From Mucilaginibacter flavidus (lineage in GTDB: Bacteria > Bacteroidota > Bacteroidia > Sphingobacteriales > Sphingobacteriaceae), in assembly GCF_024055575.1 (NCBI RefSeq), contig NZ_JAMXOE010000001.1:434001-498000 (forward strand): a DNA stretch of 64,000 nucleotides, read 5' to 3'. Position numbers and translations under genes: made by a program. How positions within the stretch are numbered: the stretch's first letter is position 1; the number at the start of each line of letters is the position of its first letter. Shown in pieces: positions 35,008-43,458 of this stretch. The notes below the pieces were generated by a model. That model was given only the letters and a program-made list of their open reading frames with translations. It was not told the DNA's origin and did not search any database.

Positions 35008-35038
35008 TTGATGTGCGGATATGCAAATGTGCGGATAC
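35008..35038. repeat. Direct repeat in leader of Crp/Fnr gene
   Basis: Two to three variants of ATGTGCGGATATGCA, 7-37 bases before the start codon. Related to the repeat before the M3 peptidase gene. Confidence 0.5.
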
Positions 35039-35060
35039 TTATCGCAAATTAAAAAAAAAC

Positions 35061-35174
35061 GTCATGCTGAACATGTTTCAGCACCTCACATACTGTGTCT
35101 GCGCTACGCATTGCAAGCATTACTTCGCGCGTGACTACCTTTCTAATGGGGTGCCGAAATAAATTCGGCATAAC
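35061..35174. repeat. GTCATGCTGAA-type palindromic repeat
   Basis: CATGCTGAA pairs with TTTCAGCA (35063-35084), and TGCCGAA pairs with TTCGGCA (35153-35171). These are recognisable pieces of palindromic intergenic repeats common in this phylum; they lie downstream of the UbiA gene. Confidence 0.5.
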
Positions 35175-35187
35175 GGACTGGTATGGA

Positions 35188-36048
35188 CTATCTAATCCAC
35201 AACCTATCCAACAAAAAGAACACCGCAAACACTACACTTGCAATACCGTTCGTAGTCATAAATGCAAAGTTAACCCGGCTTAAATCGTTGGGTTTCACCA
35301 GTAAATGCTGGTAAATCAGCATTGCGCAAAAGAAAACTATCCCGGCATAATACAGATAGCCAAACCCAACCGGCGTTAAAAATACAGGCGCAATAACAAA
35401 CAAGGCCGATAGCACATGTAAAAAGGTAGACAACCTTAAGGCATTTACCTTGCCCAGCCAAGCGGGTATGGAATGCAGATTTTCGCTGCGGTCAAAATCT
35501 TCATCCTGCAGGGCGTAAATAATATCAAAGCCGCTTACCCAACACAACACTGCGAACGAGAAAAACAGCGGTGTTAAAGCAAACTGCCCCGTAATAACCA
35601 AATACGCCCCAATTGGCGCCAGCGATAAACCCAAACCCAGCACCAGGTGACAAAGTGCTGTAAACCGTTTGGTGGCGCTATAACCCAACACCACCAGCAA
35701 TGCCACCGGCGAAAGGTAAAAGCACAAATTATTTATAAACCAGGTGGTAATTATAAACAGCAGGCAGTTAACTATCGTAAATGTTAAAGCCGATGTCGGG
35801 CTTATCCGTCCTGATGGAATATCGCGCTGTTTGGTGCGCGGATTTTTTGAGTCGATATCCCTGTCCAGGTACCTGTTAAACGCCATGGCCGAATTACGGG
35901 CAAAAACCATGCACAAAATCATCATCACCAGCTTCTCCCAGTCGAACCGGAAACTGGTGGTAGTAACTGCCAAAAAATAGCCGATAAAGGCAAATGGCAT
36001 TGCAAAAATGGTGTGCGTAAACGTAACTAATGACAGGTACTTTTTCAT
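35188..36048 (-). CDS. UbiA-family prenyltransferase (4-hydroxybenzoate/MqnP-like)
   Basis: 286-residue membrane enzyme with about nine helices. The first Asp-rich motif is NRYLDRDID (58-66) and the second lies in YALQDEDFDRSE. It transfers a polyprenyl chain to an aromatic ring. Bacteroidota make menaquinone, so a UbiA-like enzyme of the futalosine route (MqnP) is a reasonable guess, but no mqn genes are in the window. It is a single-gene unit followed by repeats. Confidence 0.85.
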   Translation of the reverse strand: MKKYLSLVTFTHTIFAMPFAFIGYFLAVTTTSFRFDWEKLVMMILCMVFARNSAMAFNRYLDRDIDSKNPRTKQRDIPSGRISPTSALTFTIVNCLLFIITTWFINNLCFYLSPVALLVVLGYSATKRFTALCHLVLGLGLSLAPIGAYLVITGQFALTPLFFSFAVLCWVSGFDIIYALQDEDFDRSENLHSIPAWLGKVNALRLSTFLHVLSALFVIAPVFLTPVGFGYLYYAGIVFFCAMLIYQHLLVKPNDLSRVNFAFMTTNGIASVVFAVFFLLDRLWIR

Positions 36049-36068
36049 GTATCTAAACTAAGCCTCTT

Positions 36069-36150
36069 TGTCATTGCGAGGTACGAAGCAACCGCATGCT
36101 ATACAGAGCGCTATGCAAAGTTCGCGGTTGCTTCCTACCTCGCAATGACA
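36069..36150. repeat. CATTGCGAGG palindromic element, copy 1
   Basis: 27-base arms (36069-36095 and 36124-36150) are complementary except at one position and enclose a 28-base loop. Outer ends read TGTCATTGCGAGGTA. The element sits between OYE and UbiA genes. Confidence 0.8.
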
Positions 36151-36186
36151 AGTTGAAGAGGAACATTCAAAATTAATTAAAAATCA

Positions 36187-37251
36187 TTACCATTTCGCTC
36201 TTTCGTACTGAACGGGCCATTTTACTTCGTGACCTAACTGGTGCGCAGCACGCAGCGGGAAATATGGATCGCGCAAAAACTCGCGGGCCATCATTATCAA
36301 ATCAGCCTGGCCGGTTTGGATGATGTCGTCGGCTTGTTTGGCCTCGGTTATTAATCCAACTGCGCCGGTCAATATTCCGGCTTCTTTCTTCACCTTTTCC
36401 GCAAACTCAACCTGGTAGCCCGGCTTTAATGGTATCCTGGCTAATGCGTTGCCACCAGATGAGCAATCAACCAGGTCGATACCTTTATTAATTAAAATCC
36501 TGGCAAGTGCTACCGAATCATCGGCAGTCCAGCCGCCTTCCGTCCAGTCGCTCGATGATATGCGGATAAACAAGGGGTTTTCTTCGGGCCAGGTTTCCTT
36601 TACACTTTCAATAACCTCCAGCAAAAAACGGATCCGGTTTTCAAACGAACCGCCATACTCATCAGTGCGATGATTGCTTAATGGCGATAAAAATTCATTA
36701 ATCAAATAACCGTGCGCCCCATGGATCTCAATCACTTTAAAACCTGCAGCTAAAGCACGCGCGGCTGCCGCTTTAAAATCAGCTTTTACTTTTTCAATAC
36801 CGGCTTTATCAAGTTCCAGTGGTGCATCTTCGGTCGCAGCAAACGGAACCGGGCTTGGGGCTACCGTTTGCCAGCCATTTAGCTGTCCCGGTGCCAACCA
36901 TGCATTACCCAACCATGGCAATTCGTGACTGCCCTTGCGCCCGGCATGTGCCAGTTGTATGCCGGCTACCGAGCTATTTTGATGTATAAAATCAGTTATC
37001 TCTTTCAGCTTTTCAATATGTTCGTCTTTGTAGATGCCCAAATCGCCGTGCGAAATACGTCCTTCCGGCGAAACAGCGGTTGCTTCAGCAATTACCAAAG
37101 CTGCACCACCAACGGCACGACTGCCCAAATGCACTAAGTGCCAGTTATTGGCAAAACCGTCAACACAGCTGTATTCGCACATGGGCGATACCACCAGGCG
37201 GTTCTTGAACTCGATATTTTTTATTTTTATAGGAGAGAATAGATGTGGCAT
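36187..37251 (-). CDS. Old yellow enzyme family NADH:flavin oxidoreductase (YqjM-like)
   Basis: 354-residue FMN-dependent TIM-barrel ene-reductase. Family signatures: MCEYSCVDGFANNWHLVHLGSRA (residues 24-46) with the YqjM-type Cys, AHAGRKGS, IEIHGAHGYLINEFLSPLSNHRTDEYGG and the late VGLITEAKQADD. It likely reduces activated C=C bonds using NADPH. The frame extends to a TTG at 37269; the ATG at 37251 is the better start. Confidence 0.9.
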   Translation of the reverse strand: MPHLFSPIKIKNIEFKNRLVVSPMCEYSCVDGFANNWHLVHLGSRAVGGAALVIAEATAVSPEGRISHGDLGIYKDEHIEKLKEITDFIHQNSSVAGIQLAHAGRKGSHELPWLGNAWLAPGQLNGWQTVAPSPVPFAATEDAPLELDKAGIEKVKADFKAAAARALAAGFKVIEIHGAHGYLINEFLSPLSNHRTDEYGGSFENRIRFLLEVIESVKETWPEENPLFIRISSSDWTEGGWTADDSVALARILINKGIDLVDCSSGGNALARIPLKPGYQVEFAEKVKKEAGILTGAVGLITEAKQADDIIQTGQADLIMMAREFLRDPYFPLRAAHQLGHEVKWPVQYERAKW

Positions 37252-37345
37252 GATTCGTTTTTTTTGCAAAGATGGGAGAGCGCAGCGACAAATTTCACAT
37301 TGGAACGTGATTTTTACGGCGGGATGATGCGAACTTCGCCATCTT

Positions 37346-37433
37346 GTCGTTGAGAGGAACGAAACAATCGCGAACTAATCAAGGCCGCTCTGCATAGTTC
37401 GCGATTGCCGCGCTCGTTCCTCGCTCGCAATTA
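37346..37433. repeat. CATTGCGAGG-type palindromic element, copy 2 (diverged)
   Basis: Left arm 37346-37377 and right arm 37395-37433 share complementary CAATCGCGAACTA/TAGTTCGCGATTG cores. The outer ends are degraded relative to the copies at 36069 and 46570. Confidence 0.65.
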
Positions 37434-37449
37434 CAATTATTCTAAAGAA

Positions 37450-38151
37450 TTAATTAAAAGCATACTCCCTCGCCCTAACCCCCACCATCGCAGGTACATG
37501 ATTCTTCTCAAAAAAATCATACCCCGGTTTAATCGTCTTCCAAAATGGTATTGAGCGGCTGGCTGCATATTTTTTCATGTGCTCCCCATCCATCCGGAAC
37601 GGAAAAATATCAACCTGCACGGTTTGCTGTCCGGCTTTAAGCGCGTTATAAACAAGGGTGTATATCTCATCAATGCCGGCATCGGTCATGGCATAACACC
37701 CGGCCGACAGGCAATTGCCATGTATCATAACAGAATTACCGGTATAGCCTTTTAAACGTTCCAGCTTGTTGGGGTAACCCACATTCATGGCCAGGTGATA
37801 ATTGCTCACCGGGTTTAGTTGCTTCGGCCCGATGGTATAAAACCCTTCCGGGCTTTTATTGTCGCCTTCCACAATTTTTGTACCTAAGCCGCCGGAATAG
37901 GTACAAATGGTGTACGGCTTAAAGAGTTGGTATTTATTACCTTTTTTAACCCAAACCTCCAGCAAATACAAATCTTTAAATAGCCTTATATAAATAGGAG
38001 ATTTAGGGTTTAAACCCTTACTTTTAAACTCCGCCTGTAGTTTTGGCCAAACGGTTTCACGCACGGTTTTGGCGCGGCGGCTATCGGGCAAATTATTTTT
38101 GGGTTTGATGAGCAGCACGCTCATCAACAACAGGATAAATATTTTAGGCAT
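37450..38151 (-). CDS. L,D-transpeptidase (YkuD) family protein
   Basis: 233-residue envelope enzyme expected to crosslink or modify peptidoglycan peptides. The YkuD active site is MIHGNCLSAGCYAMTD, with catalytic Cys in SAGC and the upstream His. The N-terminus (MPKIFILLLMSVLLI) is a signal or anchor. C-terminal region ends in an added basic segment. The ATG at 38151 is used; a GTG precedes it. A nested hairpin (38155-38189) lies immediately upstream in the leader. Confidence 0.87.
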   Translation of the reverse strand: MPKIFILLLMSVLLIKPKNNLPDSRRAKTVRETVWPKLQAEFKSKGLNPKSPIYIRLFKDLYLLEVWVKKGNKYQLFKPYTICTYSGGLGTKIVEGDNKSPEGFYTIGPKQLNPVSNYHLAMNVGYPNKLERLKGYTGNSVMIHGNCLSAGCYAMTDAGIDEIYTLVYNALKAGQQTVQVDIFPFRMDGEHMKKYAASRSIPFWKTIKPGYDFFEKNHVPAMVGVRAREYAFN

Positions 38152-38154
38152 CAC

Positions 38155-38189
38155 GAAAGGTTTATTTCAATCGTAAACGATTGCCTTTC
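38155..38189. repeat. Nested hairpin in leader of L,D-transpeptidase gene
   Basis: GAAAGG (38155-38160) pairs with CCTTTC (38184-38189) and CAATCG (38168-38173) with CGATTG (38178-38183), tetraloop TAAA, with a 7-base bulge on one side. Placed 3-37 bases before the start codon, where folding could affect translation. Confidence 0.5.
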
Positions 38190-38346
38190 AGTAATATTAT
38201 GATTTAAACTAAAAAAATAGTTAAAAGAATATACCTGTCGCCCTTTAAGTCAATCCCCAAAACTAAATTGCTGCAAAGTCCTGCTTTACCGGAGGGTTGG
38301 TAAATTGATAATTTGGAGAGTAAATTATTTGTCAGCTTATAAAATC

Positions 38347-39468
38347 TCACTCATTATACTTCCAATCCTTGTACCTAAACCATACTTCAGCGGTTTCTTT
38401 AGATTTTATGATTACCCGTTTTTTTTCCTTTTCCCACTTTTTAGTTACCTTGTTGAATGTGAGCCAATCTTTATTGTCAGACGAAATTATTCCGTCTATA
38501 TCACAGGTGGTTATAACTTTAACTTTAATGAAAAAATTCTTTGAATCTTTTTGAACTACTATCCCCTTCGAAATGCAACTCTCTTTATCAGCGTCTTCTT
38601 CTTGCTTTTTAGATACATAACCATACGGATAATCGTACTTAACGGTATCACCAAGCTTATAATTGGCAAATTCCTCCTGCTTATCTTTTAATGCTCTTTG
38701 CCTGGCTGTTTCCCAATAATCTTTATAAAACTTAACCTGTTCCGCAAGTTTAATTTGTGTCCCCAGTAAATCTCTATGATAACTATCGAAAATTATCCCG
38801 CTCATATCTTCTGCGAAATCGATTCCCAATTCATGAAAATATTGAGAAAGTCTGGACCCTCCCCACAATCCCCAATTATTTCTAAGCCACATGCCGAAAC
38901 TCCTATGGTACCTGCTTGCAAATTCCCGTTCCGATAATTTTTTTATATTCGCTTTTGTGGTATCGTCGAAAAATTGATTCAGTTTTCTAAAACAGTCTTG
39001 TAAATCTTTGGGAATGTAAAAGCCTCTTAAACTATCGGTTGTGTAACGTATCCTATCTTCTTTCGCCCCCTTTAGTTCAATATCCAGGTAAGGCTTAATT
39101 ATTGCGTCTTCGTTTACCGGCCGCTTGAAAAGCGTCTCTTTGAATGCTATTAATACGATTGTTTGCTTATGTTTATTATCAGAAATGCCCTTGCCAATTA
39201 GGTATTTATCAAGTTTGACATTTTCATTATCCCCGGTTAGCCATTCTTCTACTGTTTTATAGCTTGTTTGAGAATCGCCCCACGGATAACAAAGATTTAT
39301 TAAACTATCATTACGGGTACGCCTTATCGTGCTTTTTAAAACATCAGGACAATCTATTTCTAATATCCGCACTGCTTGCTTTAAGTTTTTAGGAACTCCT
39401 TTTTCCTGGGCATAGCAAGGCCGGAATATTATTAAAAGAAACAAGCATATCAGCAGCCGGGACAGCAT
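38347..39468 (-). CDS. Exported protein of unknown function
   Basis: 373 residues with signal peptide MLSRLLICLFLLIIFRPCYAQ. The mature part is charged and largely helical (SEREFASRYHRSFGMWLRNNWGLWGG; LGTQIKLAEQVKFYKDYWETARQRALKDKQEE) and ends in a beta region with many lysines. DUF6794-like hypothetical proteins are similar in layout, but I cannot confirm a family. It starts 59 bp after the LytTR regulator stop. The frame continues upstream into repeat DNA, so the ATG at 39468 is the start. Confidence 0.6.
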   Translation of the reverse strand: MLSRLLICLFLLIIFRPCYAQEKGVPKNLKQAVRILEIDCPDVLKSTIRRTRNDSLINLCYPWGDSQTSYKTVEEWLTGDNENVKLDKYLIGKGISDNKHKQTIVLIAFKETLFKRPVNEDAIIKPYLDIELKGAKEDRIRYTTDSLRGFYIPKDLQDCFRKLNQFFDDTTKANIKKLSEREFASRYHRSFGMWLRNNWGLWGGSRLSQYFHELGIDFAEDMSGIIFDSYHRDLLGTQIKLAEQVKFYKDYWETARQRALKDKQEEFANYKLGDTVKYDYPYGYVSKKQEEDADKESCISKGIVVQKDSKNFFIKVKVITTCDIDGIISSDNKDWLTFNKVTKKWEKEKKRVIIKSKETAEVWFRYKDWKYNE

Positions 39469-39486
39469 AATTGGAGAATTTGAATT

Positions 39487-39522
39487 AAATAAATCCGAAA
39501 TCGAACATCCTACATCCGAAAT
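39487..39522. repeat. Degenerate TCCGAAATCGAACATC words
   Basis: One arm of the TTTCGGA-word repeat family between the exported-protein gene and the LytTR regulator gene. No opposite arm is evident nearby. Confidence 0.45.
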
Positions 39523-39526
39523 CACC

Positions 39527-40276
39527 CTATATCCCCAACACCTGCTTCAATTTCACATATCCCGTTTTACTAACCGGCACCTTAGCGCCAGATTTTAGTA
39601 TAGCAAGGTGAGCGTCCTTTTCATAAGGGTCGATACGGGTAATTTGCTGAATGGCTATGATGTATGAACGGTGCACCCTCACGAAGTATTTAGGGTCGAG
39701 TGTTTGCTCAAAGAAGTTCATGGTTTTGTTTTTCAGGTACGAGCCTTCTGCAGTGTAAACGCTAACATAGTCGTCATCGGCAGCCAGGTACAACACATCC
39801 TGAACAGGGATAATCTTCACTTTGGTACCGGTTTTCACCACAATACGCTCATGCTGCGCCGGCGAGTGCGATGCGGTTTCGAGCAAATCCTCGGTATGCT
39901 TTTTTGCAGGTGCAGGCTCGGAAACCGAGGAAGAAAGGTATTTGTCTATTGCCTTGTTAAAACGGTCCTTATTAAAGGGCTTTAAAAGGTAATCAACCGC
40001 GTGTGCCTCAAATGCTTTAATGGCGTATTCGTCGAATGCTGTAGTAAATATAACAGCGGGTGGGTTTTCAACCAGCTCCAGCATTTCAAACCCGTTTATT
40101 TTGGGCATCTGCACATCCAGGAAAATTAAGTCGGGCTGGTATTGCTGAATGGCTTTGAGGCCTTCAAAACCATCATTGCATTCCTGCATTACTTCAATTT
40201 GCGGATAAGCCTGCAAATACTCTAATACAACCATACGGGCCAAAGGCTCATCGTCAATAATTAAGGCACGTTTCAT
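39527..40276 (-). CDS. LytTR-family response regulator
   Basis: 249 residues: receiver domain (1-120) with acidic residues Asp8-Asp9 and phospho-acceptor Asp54 in LIFLDVQMPK, a linker (120-145) and a LytTR DNA-binding domain (145-249, RIVVKTGTKVKIIPVQDV, YFVRVHRSYIIAI). Starts 2 bp after the histidine kinase stop, so it is coupled to it. Confidence 0.93.
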   Translation of the reverse strand: MKRALIIDDEPLARMVVLEYLQAYPQIEVMQECNDGFEGLKAIQQYQPDLIFLDVQMPKINGFEMLELVENPPAVIFTTAFDEYAIKAFEAHAVDYLLKPFNKDRFNKAIDKYLSSSVSEPAPAKKHTEDLLETASHSPAQHERIVVKTGTKVKIIPVQDVLYLAADDDYVSVYTAEGSYLKNKTMNFFEQTLDPKYFVRVHRSYIIAIQQITRIDPYEKDAHLAILKSGAKVPVSKTGYVKLKQVLGI

Positions 40277-40278
40277 AT

Positions 40279-41316
40279 TTATAACTGCGGTACTTTAATA
40301 ATAGTTGTAAATATATTATCATTTGCATGAGTTTCCATCAAATCATTTCGTGCAAAAAGCAAATAAAGTCGGCGTTGTACCCCGCGGAGGCCAAAACCGG
40401 TGCCTTTACGCGGCCTTGATGTCTGTGGGTCGTATGGGTTTTGTACCATCAGTATCAGGTAGTTGCCATCCATTTCGGCACGTATACTTACCACCACATC
40501 GCCAATAGTATCGTACAGGCCAAATTTTATGGCATTTTCAACAATTGGCTGCAAAAGCATCGAAGGCAGTACCGCCTCGCCCGAACTCTTGTCGCAACTT
40601 ATCTCCGTTTGTAGGCGGTGACCAAAACGAACTTTCTCAATATCAAGGTAAAGGTTAAGATGGGTAAGTTCCTCGGTTAACGGTACCTGCTGCTGGTCGT
40701 CCTTTTTTAATGTACCACGTAAAAAGTCCGATAGCTGGTGTATCATCCGGCGCGCCTCGTCGGGTTTAAAACCAATCAGGGCGTTTATACTGTTCAAACT
40801 GTTAAACAAAAAGTGGGGCTGCAATTGCTGGCGCAGGTTATATAATTCCGCATCGCGGGCCAGCTGTTCCGCTTCGGCTTTGCGTTTTTCGTTTTCCTTT
40901 TGGTCCAGCTGGGTGTAATACAGCATGCTGATCATGGCCACCCACCCTATCGCCAAAAAGTTAATGAAAAAGCGTATGGTTAACGAGTTTAATAAAAAGT
41001 TGGTATATGCCGGACCAGTGGCCAAAAACGGAAGTATCCACCTTGCGCCAAATGTGCATATGGCACCAAGTGCAGCTATCCAAATCAATATGTTCAGGTA
41101 GTTGCCTTTTTCGGGCTGATAGTAGCGCAGGTTATTATTGATGAGCCAGCAGGCCGATGCCAATAATATAGAGCAAACTAAACCCTCGGTAGATGCGATG
41201 TACCAAATAAAACCAAAACTATGCACCACATAAGTTTGCAGGCCGGCCCATACCAATCCGCAGGCGGCAAAGGCAGCATAAAGGCGTGGTGTACTTATGT
41301 GGTTTGTGATAGCCAT
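40279..41316 (-). CDS. LytS-type sensor histidine kinase
   Basis: 345 residues with about four N-terminal membrane helices (residues 11-140), a short coiled region and the histidine kinase core. The phospho-acceptor His lies in LQPHFLFNSLNSINALIG, and the ATP-binding part has LQPIVENAIKFGLYD and RGTGFGLRGVQRRL-like sequence (GTGFGLRGVQRRL). Pairs with the following LytTR regulator. Upstream is a LiaF-like gene. Confidence 0.92.
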   Translation of the reverse strand: MAITNHISTPRLYAAFAACGLVWAGLQTYVVHSFGFIWYIASTEGLVCSILLASACWLINNNLRYYQPEKGNYLNILIWIAALGAICTFGARWILPFLATGPAYTNFLLNSLTIRFFINFLAIGWVAMISMLYYTQLDQKENEKRKAEAEQLARDAELYNLRQQLQPHFLFNSLNSINALIGFKPDEARRMIHQLSDFLRGTLKKDDQQQVPLTEELTHLNLYLDIEKVRFGHRLQTEISCDKSSGEAVLPSMLLQPIVENAIKFGLYDTIGDVVVSIRAEMDGNYLILMVQNPYDPQTSRPRKGTGFGLRGVQRRLYLLFARNDLMETHANDNIFTTIIKVPQL

Positions 41317-41326
41317 TTTTTGGTGC

Positions 41327-41398
41327 AGTCCGGAAAGTCGGTAAAGTCCGAAAAGTCAGTAAAGACAGAATAGTCGGAAAAGACAGAATAGGCCGGAA
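41327..41398. repeat. Degenerate AGTCGGTAAAGTCC repeat
   Basis: About five tandem variants of AGTCCGAAAAGTCAGTAAAG between the LiaF-like and kinase genes. Same family as 33249-33291 and 53394-53504, in opposite orientation. Confidence 0.55.
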
Positions 41399-41485
41399 TC
41401 AGTTTAGTTAATTGTCAATTAGTTAATTATTCGTTTTTTAACGTTTTGCGAAGGCCGTTAAACACTTCGCATTTTCGGACTTCCA

Positions 41486-42325
41486 TTAATAACTGCGAAT
41501 GTCGACTCCAGCGAAGATCGAAACTCCCTTCAACACTAATATTTTCTCGCTCCCAACACTTGCGGTGCTCTTCATCCGCTTGTCCTCTATCCCTGCAAAT
41601 ACAGCGGCAATATCAGGTACTACCTGCCAGTGTGGTGGAACAATCATTTTTACGCCGCCAAATATCTGGGTGATGTCGATGATAACTTTTCCGTTGATAT
41701 CAGCCTGGGTAAAATCAAGCTCCGCCCCGCCAAAAACGTTTACAATTTCGCCACCTCTAAAGTTTTTCGATAGCACGGTTTTCTTTACCGAGCCAAACAC
41801 CGAAACGGTATCCAAATAATCGTCGCCTGTTGGCGGGTATGGTGAAGGACCGCCAGGAGGAACACCTGCGTTAGTGTAGTCGCCTGTAGTGGTATAGTCA
41901 ACGGTTGGCTCAACGGGAGTTGGTGGCACATAAGTGCTGCCGTCCCATTTGCCCCAGTTTCCTTTAAAATCCTTCTTCCAGTTTTCTTTATCAAAATGAT
42001 GATGACGTCTTAATATCATCCATAAACCAAAAGCTATAACTCCAAGCGGGAAAACAATACGACCAGAGTTATTGACGTTCTCTCCTATCAAAAATAAAGT
42101 ACCAAGGGCTATCAGTATAAATGACGATGGCTTATGAAAATTGGATTTTGCACCGATGTAAAGGCCTAAACCTATCAGAAACATCGGCCAGCTAAATAAC
42201 CAACCCGGGATAAAAAAGAAATCTAGCTGCCGGATTAGCAGCATGGCTCCTATGACCAGTAAAATAATCCCAACCAGGGCTTTGCCATTGCGGGGATTTT
42301 GGGGCTGTACTATATCGTTGTCCAT
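41486..42325 (-). CDS. LiaF-like membrane protein
   Basis: 279 residues. Four N-terminal helices (about 13-110) include the LiaF-type transmembrane unit (GKALVGIILLVIGAMLLIRQLDFFFIPGWLF at residues 13-43), then a Pro/Thr-rich linker (VPPTPVEPTV, PPGGPSPYPPTGDD) and a C-terminal beta-helix-like domain (VSVFGSVKKTVLSKNFRGGEI, VFGGAELDFTQADI, IFGGVKMIVP). LiaF proteins restrain the LiaS kinase in Firmicutes; here the neighbour is a LytS kinase, so a similar control is possible but inferred. Confidence 0.83.
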   Translation of the reverse strand: MDNDIVQPQNPRNGKALVGIILLVIGAMLLIRQLDFFFIPGWLFSWPMFLIGLGLYIGAKSNFHKPSSFILIALGTLFLIGENVNNSGRIVFPLGVIAFGLWMILRRHHHFDKENWKKDFKGNWGKWDGSTYVPPTPVEPTVDYTTTGDYTNAGVPPGGPSPYPPTGDDYLDTVSVFGSVKKTVLSKNFRGGEIVNVFGGAELDFTQADINGKVIIDITQIFGGVKMIVPPHWQVVPDIAAVFAGIEDKRMKSTASVGSEKILVLKGVSIFAGVDIRSY

Positions 42326-42520
42326 TATATTATTAGCAAATTAAATCTTATCCAAAACTAAGGTAACATTATAAGTATGGCAAACAAAAATTGGTGGTAT
42401 ATTTAAAGATGTCGGTAAGATAATGTAAAGTGTCGGTGAAAAAGTTGACAGGCTTAATCTTTTTCCCTGTAAAACTAGGAGGCGTTGATGACAAACCCGA
42501 CTGAAGGCTTAAATTTGCAC

Positions 42521-43426
42521 TCAATTTAACCCCACTTCAACACTCCAATCGGCACCGCTTTTTACGTGGTAAGTCTTCGCAAAATCACCCATATTTATGG
42601 CGAATGAAAGCTGCAAAAGGCTATTGATATAAGCCAGTGTTTTACCCTCTTTCACCTCGCCAAAAGTCTGGCTGTAGGGCATATCGCCTTTGTAAACCTG
42701 CTTGCCTTTATTGTAGATGGTTACGTGTACTATATCGCCATATTTAGGGTTTAGTTTATTGAATAATGTACCCGAAATATTGGTCCAAACGTTGCCGTAT
42801 TGCACATCAAGCACCGGGATATCGCCCTTAATAATTTTACTATTTATTACCGCCTGCTGGTAAGATATGCTCACCACTTTTGCCGGCAATACCGGGCCAA
42901 CCTGCGCATAGGTGATAACGCCGGCAGCCAGCCGAGCGGCTGTAAATGCGTATACATCGCGCCCATGAAAGGTGTATGATTTTTGCGAGTCCTTACGGCG
43001 ATTTATAGCTTCATTAATTTCCCTTACTTCGGCAACACCTAATGATTGCGCTACCAGCGTTAAGGTACCATTGTCAGGTGTTACAATGTAATGGCCGCTC
43101 TTTGTTTTCAACACCACCGATTTACGGGCAGTGCCAACCCCGGGGTCAACTACCGATACAAAAACTGTCCCTGCGGGCCAATACCTTACGGTCTGCTCCA
43201 GCCTGTAGGCCGCTTCCCAGATGTTGTAAGCGGGAATCTCGTGCGTAAGGTCGAACAACTTCAAATCAGGCGAAACACCCATAGCCACGCCCTTCATTGC
43301 CGAAACGGCGCCGTCCTTTAAACCAAAATCGGACTGGAAAACAACTATTTTGTTTTGTGCCGATGAGAATTTTGCTGATACCAAAATCAGTATCAGCGAG
43401 ATAATCGCTCGTAAATCTTTATTCAT
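42521..43426 (-). CDS. Exported SAM hydroxide adenosyltransferase/fluorinase superfamily protein
   Basis: 301 residues with a signal peptide (about 1-23, ending SSA). The core matches the DUF62/SAM-hydrolase superfamily: VFQSDFGLKDGAVSAMKGV, SVVDPGVGTARKSVV (Asp and Arg of the Asp-Arg-His set), PDNGTL and FHGRDVYAF (His). Characterised members cleave S-adenosylmethionine to adenosine and methionine; the fluorinase motif is absent. A signal peptide is unexpected because SAM is cytosolic. Divergent from the membrane protein gene at 43459. Confidence 0.85.
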   Translation of the reverse strand: MNKDLRAIISLILILVSAKFSSAQNKIVVFQSDFGLKDGAVSAMKGVAMGVSPDLKLFDLTHEIPAYNIWEAAYRLEQTVRYWPAGTVFVSVVDPGVGTARKSVVLKTKSGHYIVTPDNGTLTLVAQSLGVAEVREINEAINRRKDSQKSYTFHGRDVYAFTAARLAAGVITYAQVGPVLPAKVVSISYQQAVINSKIIKGDIPVLDVQYGNVWTNISGTLFNKLNPKYGDIVHVTIYNKGKQVYKGDMPYSQTFGEVKEGKTLAYINSLLQLSFAINMGDFAKTYHVKSGADWSVEVGLN

Positions 43427-43458
43427 GCCGCGGGATTAATATTTACGGGTACAAATTA

